A stretch of 11,767 nucleotides of DNA. Source: Candidatus Poribacteria bacterium. GTDB taxonomy: Bacteria; Poribacteria; WGA-4E; WGA-3G. Under the pieces are notes generated by a model. That model worked only from the letters and a program-made list of their open reading frames with translations. It was not told where the DNA came from and searched no databases. Where the stretch lies: contig RKRO01000531.1 in NCBI GenBank assembly GCA_007571355.1, positions 1 to 11,767 on the forward strand, read 5' to 3'. Position 1 is the stretch's first letter. Each line of letters opens with the position of its first letter. Shown piece by piece: positions 7,401-11,767 of the stretch. The translations under genes and the position numbers were made by a program.

Positions 7401-8251
7401 CCGAGGAGTTTGGCGGCGTGCATTCGGACTTGTGCGCTGTTGTTTCTGAGTGCAAGTTGGAGGGCTGGCACAACAGCGGTGTTTTCAGCGGCACCAGCAC
7501 TCGCCAGTTGCTCCAACGCGGTGATCGCCCTATATGCGACCTCCGGTGCGTTCCGCGTTTCCGTGAGTACTGCTTCAAATGTAGGGATGAATTCAGGGTT
7601 CTGCATTGCGCCGAGATGACGTACTGCCTCTTTCTGTATAGCAGAATCCGGGTGGCGGATTGCTTGCTGCAGCAGTTCAGCAACTGCTTTTCCGTGTCCA
7701 AGTTTGTCCATTAGTTGTGCGACAGCGGTGCGTGCGTTGGGCTGATAGCACTTCTCAGCGGCTAAGAGTGCGTTGACGACTGCAGCGTCCGGGGATTCGA
7801 CGAGTTCTGTCAGTAATTCTGAACGTTTTTCGACTGCTTCAGCGAGCGACATTGCAAAGAGTCCAGAGATAGAATTCTGTATACGTATGAGCCGTTCCTG
7901 TTGGTCGAGATCATCGGAGTCCGGGTCTTCCAACACTAAGATAGTTCGGATGTCGGTGGCGACGGTTTCGAGGTAAGCGTTGGCTTGTCCAATCGCTTCG
8001 TGCCACGGTGCTGCTTCTGTTTGTGTACGGAGTTGCAAGAAAGCGCGGAGGTGTTCTGCTTCTTGATTTCCTGCGTTTGTTCTTTGGACTGCCGTCTGTG
8101 CAGCGGCATAATCGCCGCGAACGATAGCGGCGCGCGCATCAATAATGTCTCTGTTCTCTTTCTCACCACACGCGAGTAGCAACGTCATCGCCGCGAGGAG
8201 TGGGAGGTAGATACCGATTTTTAACATATTACACGTCCGGTATTGCTTCAT
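4403..8251 (-). CDS. Giant HEAT-repeat lipoprotein
   Basis: This 1282-residue protein begins with a lipoprotein signal peptide: basic residues, a hydrophobic stretch at about 10-27, and lipobox LLAC with Cys28. It should therefore be exported and lipid-anchored. Residues 33-75 form a short helical region resembling a TPR. From about 140 to the end it is built almost wholly of HEAT (PBS-lyase-like) repeats of about 30 residues, for example AVPDLIRLLSDQNASVKATA and VVEPLIHSLEDDARATVRQS. Units with ALGxIK or ALGxI turns recur throughout. The array is broken by non-HEAT, aromatic-rich inserts near 337-364, 590-630 and 1035-1065. No catalytic motif is visible, so a scaffold or binding role is inferred. 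GGAG at 8258-8261 lies 6 nt before the ATG. A second ATG at codon 9 would keep the signal peptide. It is downstream of glyQS and upstream of the broken membrane gene. Confidence 0.9.
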   Translation of the reverse strand: MKQYRTCNMLKIGIYLPLLAAMTLLLACGEKENRDIIDARAAIVRGDYAAAQTAVQRTNAGNQEAEHLRAFLQLRTQTEAAPWHEAIGQANAYLETVATDIRTILVLEDPDSDDLDQQERLIRIQNSISGLFAMSLAEAVEKRSELLTELVESPDAAVVNALLAAEKCYQPNARTAVAQLMDKLGHGKAVAELLQQAIRHPDSAIQKEAVRHLGAMQNPEFIPTFEAVLTETRNAPEVAYRAITALEQLASAGAAENTAVVPALQLALRNNSAQVRMHAAKLLGRIQAETAVPDLIRLLSDQNASVKATAIDALNRIGAPATAPLLEVLKTKARNLIPDEDTGFTAAYQYIASAYIDELWMKKYRIATQAAAIQTLGLLKSEEAAQPLIKELANEELQAQALAALVEMRGVAVPLMLDTLKNGTDETRIRIADALGRIADRRAIEPLIEALNNDPHKEVKALSAIGLGNIRTRRAVPALTEALIYDDTTATHAATALGKIGIATEDAVQKLIIIAMGKQMRETLRLAAIDALWQLKPVEATQPMLLLVFSDETSPIIRANAVKVLSRIKAPETTSVLLWVLSTQFDEISDFQRHMKRQYKTLDALRTQVESFHIQWTPDYPRANYRTWGELKPIPSLVRSEVAHALGIIKGDAVVEPLIHSLEDDARATVRQSAAWALGEIKGDAATTALITALKKDKQGVVRQESAIALGKIKGQRVVDPLLDALRNDKYETTRVRAAIALRELQAADKALVDILKKGVGNFDDGYEVLSVQNEIITALITNNNKATSEFVLDALKSADDEWVHWAFVHILGTSANAVAANAVLTELKHPSYVIRKRAANSLGRFKERRMVEPLIAVLEDSSEMKSIRAAAIVSLNVLKDERAMPPLLTALSDENAEIRLQAAAALGALKDSKAVEKLSEVVENPLEPDNVRAAAVTALGNIGDKSAEDVLIRALDIRVGNIAKNAIIALGSLESEAAVPRLIAILEDKRIPLDANTAVLANASARTKAARALGTIGGIRAAEALGRRLVDDTEYIVALEDAGNRRNLGLNDLKRNWSWEIYVAAAKKLDLPAFAASKMAERTADEWESNPVRNAAMVALGRCSTAGAALDISDFKQRLTDPDVNIRKATALAAGEAGLSALIPDLVQIMKGETEDNKDVRRAATQGLRELADPSTTDALIEVMNNDDNHVEIRRDASRALGKIATDKAVTALVEKLRVLHEAQITRGFRLDVIRALGDAKNANAVSLLEMLLEDQDADIHFLAAAALFEITGKGYGYNRL

Positions 8252-8267
8252 GTTTCTCTCCTGTAGT

Positions 8268-8295
8268 CGTTATCAGGTATTGGTTGTCAGTTAAA
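8268..8295 (+). repeat. Degenerate heptameric tandem repeat (AGTTATC family), copy 2
   Basis: The sequence divides into 7-mers CGTTATC, AGGTATT, GGTTGTC, AGTTAAA. It lies directly upstream of the ribosome-binding site of the HEAT lipoprotein gene. The 12-mer GGTTGTCAGTTA is identical to one in copy 1. Confidence 0.5.
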
Positions 8296-8372
8296 GCGGC
8301 AGGATGCTAATAAATCACCCACACTTGGCAGCCATCAAAGGGAGAAAATGTGTTGCGATAAAGCCTTTTAAA

Positions 8373-8401
8373 CGATAACTGTGGATTAACGACTGATAAC
8401 T
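8373..8401 (-). repeat. Degenerate heptameric tandem repeat (AGTTATC family), copy 3, overlapping the glyQS stop
   Basis: On the minus strand the sequence reads AGTTATC, AGTCGTT, AATCCAC, AGTTATC, G, in perfect 7-base register. It spans the glyQS stop codon at 8386-8388, so the last few codons of that gene lie within the repeat. The remaining spacer to the HEAT gene contains AAAGCCTTT near 8361-8369, but no convincing terminator. Confidence 0.55.
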
Positions 8402-11400
8402 ATTTGGGTCAAGTCTGCGATAGCATAAATGTTCTGTCCGATTTGATTCAACACCGCTAATCGGTTTGAGCGCAGTGCGGATTCCTTCGCCATAACCAGT
8501 ACCTCATCAAAGAATGTATCTATTGCTGGCTGCAAAGCGGCGAGTTGTGTTAGAAGTTTGGCGTAATCCCGCACCTGTCTGCTCTGTTTAAGGTTCGGTG
8601 CTGCTTCCGTAATACATGCGTACAAATGTTTTTCAGCATCGTCTTGCAGGCGCGTGGCATCCACTGTCTCTGGTGGGTCCGCCGGTAAAATTCTCAAGAC
8701 GCGATTGAGGGCATTATACACTTCCTCAAAGTTTGGTGTCAAGCGAAATTCGGCAAGTGCATTGGCGCGTTTGAGAATGTCTATAACGTTGACATCACCG
8801 ACGGCTAAGACTGCATCGGCAAGATCAGGCGCGTATTGCTGTGTTTCCAACAAGATAACGCGTAGCCGGTCTTTGATGAAGTTAAGAACACTGGTTTTCG
8901 TATCATCAGCTAACGGGGCGGCGTAGAGCGAGATCGCCTTTTCGACGACCCCATCCAAAGACAGCGGGAGCTGCCGATTCTGGAGAATACGAATTGTGCC
9001 GAGTGCGTGTCTTCGTAACGAGTAGGGGTCTTGTGAACCCGTCGGACGTTCTTCTATGCCGAAGTATCCGACAATTGTGTCGAGTTTATCGGCGATAGCG
9101 AGGATCGCGCCGATTTCAGTTTCAGGGAGCGGTGTCTCTGCGCCCAGCGGTTGGTAGTGCTCAGCGATCGCAGTGGCGACGGGTTCAGGTTCACCAGAAT
9201 TGCGCGCGTAGTATCTCCCAGTGATGCCTTGTAATGTTGGGAATTCAATGACCATCTGTGTCGTTAAATCTGCCTTACAGAGCCACGCTGCTCGTTCCGC
9301 ATGTGCGGCGGTTATTTCTGTGTAAGCGGGGTTTGTAACCCCGATTTCCTTATCGATGAACTTAACCAACGCCTTCAGCCGTTCCGCTTTATCCAGAAGC
9401 GAACCGAGTTTGGCGTGAAAGACGACTGCCCCTAGACGTTCGACTTTGTCGGCGAGGCTGGTTTTCTGGTCTTCTTTGTAGAAGAACGCGGCATCGTTGA
9501 GTCTGGCATGGAGAACGCGCTCGTTTCCGTGCTGAACGCCGTCGTAGTTGCCGTCGGTTCCGTTGGAAATCGTGATGAATTTCGCCGCCAATTCTGATTT
9601 GCTTTTCCACATCGGAAAATAGCGTTGATGCTTTTTCATCGCAGTAATCAGCACTTCAGGCGGTAGTTCCAGATGCGCCTCACTGAAATTGCCGATAATG
9701 GGCTGCGGGTTCTCTACGAGATAGTTGACCGTATCGAGCAATTCTTCGTCGATTTTCGGGAGGCATTCTTCCGCTTTTAAAATTGAGCTCACCTGCTTTC
9801 CGATCGCCTCTCGCCGTTCCTTGGGACAGACAATCACACCTACGGCTTGCAATGCCTCGGTGTATGCATCCAAGTTCGCCGATGTCAAGGTTATCGGGTC
9901 AGGATGCAAGGAGCGGTGTCCGAAGGTTATCCGTCCGGCGTGTGCGTCTCCGTAGGTACAATCAATGATCTCATCATCTAAAAGTGCGACAAGCCAACGA
10001 ATCGGGCGTGCGAAACGTGTAACCCCCCTGTCCCCCTTTTCAGGCGGGTAAACGCCGCTTCCACTTGTTTCCCAGCGCATGGTCTTCGGGAAACGCAGAG
10101 TCTCAATCCATTCCGGTAGAAGCACTTGCAATACCTCTCGCGCTGCAACACCTTTTTCGAGTTTTGAGGCGGCGACGTATTCGCCCCGTTCGGTTTCGAC
10201 GATACGGAGTGCGGAGAGTTCAACGCCTTGCGTCTTTGCGAAGCCGATCGCGGCTTTTGTCGGTTCACCGTTTTCATCGTAGGCGATCCGTTTCGGGGGT
10301 CCCACGACTTCCGTCTCTTCACTTTCTTGGAGCGTTTTCACGTCTTTGATACTGAGTGTGATACGGCGCGGGGTGCCGAATGTTTCAATTGCACCGAACG
10401 GTATCCTGTGGTCTGTCAAGGATTGGGTTGCGATTTCTTGGAGCTGCGCAAGTGCAGGCGGAACATAACCGGCGGGTACCTCTTCCGTGCCGATTTCAAA
10501 TAGCAGATCAGCGGTTTCTGGGTCCGGTTGTGCTGGTGTCTCGTCTTCCGTGGGTATTTCGGTTGCTGTATCGGTTGCCGTGCTGAAGCGTCCTATGAGT
10601 GGATGCCCCATTTCTTCGCGTTGTTTGACGTACGCGCGTGCAATCCGTTGTGCAAGCCGTCGTACGCGTTCAATGTAACTGACGCGCTCCGTGACGCTGA
10701 TAACACCGCGGGCATCTAACATGTTGAAAGTGTGTGAGCATTTCAAGACGTGATCGGTCGCGGGTAGTACTAACCCTGCATCTAAGCAGGCATGCGTCTC
10801 CTTCTCATAAGTGCTAAACAGATCAAGGAGCATGTCTACGTTTGCATGTTCAAAATTGTAGGTGGAGTATTCCACCTCGCTTTGGCGGTGGACATCGCCG
10901 TAGTTGAGATGTTCATTCCAGTGGATGTCAAAGAAGTTATCGACATCCTGCAAGTAGAGTGCGATGCGTTCAAGCCCATAGGTAATCTCGGCACAGATAG
11001 GGTCGAGATCTATGCTTCCCATCTGCTGAAAGTAGGTGAACTGTGTGCCTTCTGCCCCGTTCCACCAGACTTCCCAACCGAGTCCGGATGCACCGAGCGT
11101 CGGCGATTCCCAGTCGTCTTCCACAAAGCGGATGTCGTTTTTGCGGGGTGAAATGCCGAGGCTATAAAGGCTCTCAAGATAAAGGGGAAGTACATTTCCA
11201 GGTGCTGGTTTAAGTATGACCTGATATTGATAATATGCCCCAAGGCGAAAAGGGTTTTCGGCGTATCTACCGTCAGTTGGACGTCGGACAGGTTCTACGT
11301 ACGCCACTTGCCACGGTTCTGGCCCGAGGCATCGCAGGAAGGTGGCTGGGTTAAACGTGCCCGCGCCGACTTCTACATCGCACGGTTGTTGGATGATGCA

Positions 11401-11454
11401 TCCGTGATCTGCCCAAAATTTCTCTAAAGCTAAAATTATTTCTTGAAATGTCAT
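8386..11454 (-). CDS. glyQS: Glycyl-tRNA synthetase, fused alpha and beta chains
   Basis: This 1022-residue protein joins the two chains of bacterial glycyl-tRNA synthetase, which charges tRNA-Gly with glycine in the cytoplasm. Residues 1-286 match the catalytic alpha chain (GlyQ). They include MTFQEIILALEKFW, the class II motif 2 region RRPTDGRYAENPFRL at 57-71, and GLERIALYLQDV at 160-171. A linker rich in Thr, Pro and Glu runs from about 287 to 315. The beta chain (GlyS) follows from DLLFEIGTEEVPAGY at 316, with DKLDTIVGYFGI at 789-800 and PTGSQDPYSLRRHALG at 804-819. The C-terminal tRNA-binding part has VMAKESALRSNRLAVLNQIG at 987-1006. Fused forms are known in Chlamydiae and plant organelles. 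An apparent insertion of about 18 residues lies at 462-479. No clear Shine-Dalgarno precedes the ATG; the leader there is A-rich. The start is set by homology. Confidence 0.96.
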   Translation of the reverse strand: MTFQEIILALEKFWADHGCIIQQPCDVEVGAGTFNPATFLRCLGPEPWQVAYVEPVRRPTDGRYAENPFRLGAYYQYQVILKPAPGNVLPLYLESLYSLGISPRKNDIRFVEDDWESPTLGASGLGWEVWWNGAEGTQFTYFQQMGSIDLDPICAEITYGLERIALYLQDVDNFFDIHWNEHLNYGDVHRQSEVEYSTYNFEHANVDMLLDLFSTYEKETHACLDAGLVLPATDHVLKCSHTFNMLDARGVISVTERVSYIERVRRLAQRIARAYVKQREEMGHPLIGRFSTATDTATEIPTEDETPAQPDPETADLLFEIGTEEVPAGYVPPALAQLQEIATQSLTDHRIPFGAIETFGTPRRITLSIKDVKTLQESEETEVVGPPKRIAYDENGEPTKAAIGFAKTQGVELSALRIVETERGEYVAASKLEKGVAAREVLQVLLPEWIETLRFPKTMRWETSGSGVYPPEKGDRGVTRFARPIRWLVALLDDEIIDCTYGDAHAGRITFGHRSLHPDPITLTSANLDAYTEALQAVGVIVCPKERREAIGKQVSSILKAEECLPKIDEELLDTVNYLVENPQPIIGNFSEAHLELPPEVLITAMKKHQRYFPMWKSKSELAAKFITISNGTDGNYDGVQHGNERVLHARLNDAAFFYKEDQKTSLADKVERLGAVVFHAKLGSLLDKAERLKALVKFIDKEIGVTNPAYTEITAAHAERAAWLCKADLTTQMVIEFPTLQGITGRYYARNSGEPEPVATAIAEHYQPLGAETPLPETEIGAILAIADKLDTIVGYFGIEERPTGSQDPYSLRRHALGTIRILQNRQLPLSLDGVVEKAISLYAAPLADDTKTSVLNFIKDRLRVILLETQQYAPDLADAVLAVGDVNVIDILKRANALAEFRLTPNFEEVYNALNRVLRILPADPPETVDATRLQDDAEKHLYACITEAAPNLKQSRQVRDYAKLLTQLAALQPAIDTFFDEVLVMAKESALRSNRLAVLNQIGQNIYAIADLTQIVISR
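10022..10049. repeat. Palindrome inside an apparent in-frame insertion in glyQS
   Basis: ACCCCCCTG at 10022-10030 and CAGGCGGGT at 10041-10049 are inverted repeats with one mismatch, separated by TCCCCCTTTT. The palindrome is read in frame as part of the segment between MRW (residue 459) and FARPIRW (residue 481). In the GlyS sequences I recall these two conserved blocks are nearly adjacent. The C-rich composition resembles the intergenic hairpin at 3373-3397 more than the flanking codons. It looks like a small palindromic element tolerated inside a protein. Confidence 0.45.
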
Positions 11455-11504
11455 ATCTGTTTTTTTCTGAGTACGCTCCGTTTTGAAGTGATTAATGCGT
11501 AGTT

Positions 11505-11533
11505 ATTGTAACGTAACAGATTTCTTTAAGCAA
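11505..11533 (-). promoter_or_regulatory. Sigma70-type promoter for glyQS
   Basis: On the minus strand TTGCTT (11528-11533), exactly 17 bp, then TACAAT (11505-11510) matches the sigma70 consensus at 4 of 6 and 5 of 6 positions. Transcription would start near 11497, giving a leader of about 45 nt before the glyQS ATG. That is too short for a T-box riboswitch, and no T-box hallmark is seen. Confidence 0.6.
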
Positions 11534-11767
11534 TAGATTTTCGGTCTGTTTCTTTCGTTCGGAGTTTTAGGGGCATAAGGTTGGCAGAATGGAAGCGGTG
11601 AAGGATGGTTTTCGGAAGAATGGGAGAGAGGGTATGGTGTCGTGTATGTGCTCGGCACCCCTTCGTTTCACATCGAACTCATAGCGAGTACGGTTTATGA
11701 ATGGTTGAAAGTTATACGAAAGTTAATCATAGCATACGCTAAATGACGGAACCCCAGACGGGTCTCT
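11534..11767. other. Right-edge region without a supported gene
   Basis: No convincing coding region is seen in these 234 bp. On the minus strand a frame entering from the right edge is open for about 23 codons (ETRLGFRHLAYAMIN...) to a stop near 11696. It could be the tail of an upstream gene, but I recognise nothing in it. On the plus strand an ATG near 11589 gives only about 31 codons. No tRNA or clear terminator was found. Confidence 0.4.

Noticed and set aside
4548..7714. Several plus-strand open frames of 70-224 codons opposite the HEAT lipoprotein gene
   Set aside because: They are antisense to a clear repeat-protein gene, have Ser/Arg/Ala-rich composition typical of shadows, and lack ribosome-binding sites or known domains.
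11589..11684. Short plus-strand open frame near the right edge
   Set aside because: It has about 31 codons, no recognisable domain and no good ribosome-binding site.
11455..11767. T-box riboswitch or other leader upstream of glyQS
   Set aside because: The predicted leader is only about 45 nt, and no T-box sequence or specifier stem is visible.

Overview
The window reads as chromosomal DNA from a free-living or host-associated bacterium that I cannot name with certainty. A sulfatase, a sugar-acid dehydratase of the enolase superfamily, a phytanoyl-CoA dioxygenase (PhyH)-like protein, a NIPSNAP protein and a giant HEAT-repeat lipoprotein occur together, next to a single-chain glycyl-tRNA synthetase and short heptameric intergenic repeats. 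This resembles sponge-associated Candidatus Poribacteria or related lineages. That assignment is inference from gene content only; no rRNA marker is present.

Layout from left to right. Positions 1-1209 (minus) hold a sulfatase that runs off the left edge, so its C-terminus is missing. A 199-bp divergent region separates it from a DgoD-like galactonate-type dehydratase (1409-2554, plus). That gene ends 6 bp from the end of a convergent PhyH-family gene (2561-3307, minus). Upstream of the PhyH gene lies a 174-bp spacer with inverted repeats, then a NIPSNAP-family gene (3482-3805, minus). Next comes a heptameric repeat, then a small membrane-protein gene broken by two +1 shifts, both at T-runs (3886-4358, minus). 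A 1282-residue HEAT-repeat lipoprotein follows (4403-8251, minus). The last gene is glyQS (8386-11454, minus), with a good sigma70-type promoter at 11505-11533. The remaining 234 bp to the right edge show no convincing gene.

How the genes may work together. The sulfatase and the sugar-acid dehydratase share one divergent control region. They fit a catabolic role on sulfated or acidic carbohydrates: desulfation, then dehydration of an aldonic acid to a 2-keto-3-deoxy acid. The PhyH-like oxygenase and the NIPSNAP protein lie close together on the same strand and may be co-expressed, but no common pathway can be shown. The HEAT lipoprotein is probably an envelope-anchored protein-interaction scaffold. 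glyQS is housekeeping and probably unrelated.

The most interesting signals are: the PhyH-like protein, whose iron-ligand motif is H-G-G instead of H-x-D; a palindrome inside an apparent in-frame insertion in glyQS; the doubly shifted membrane gene; and the same heptameric repeat family at three sites, one of which supplies the last codons of glyQS.
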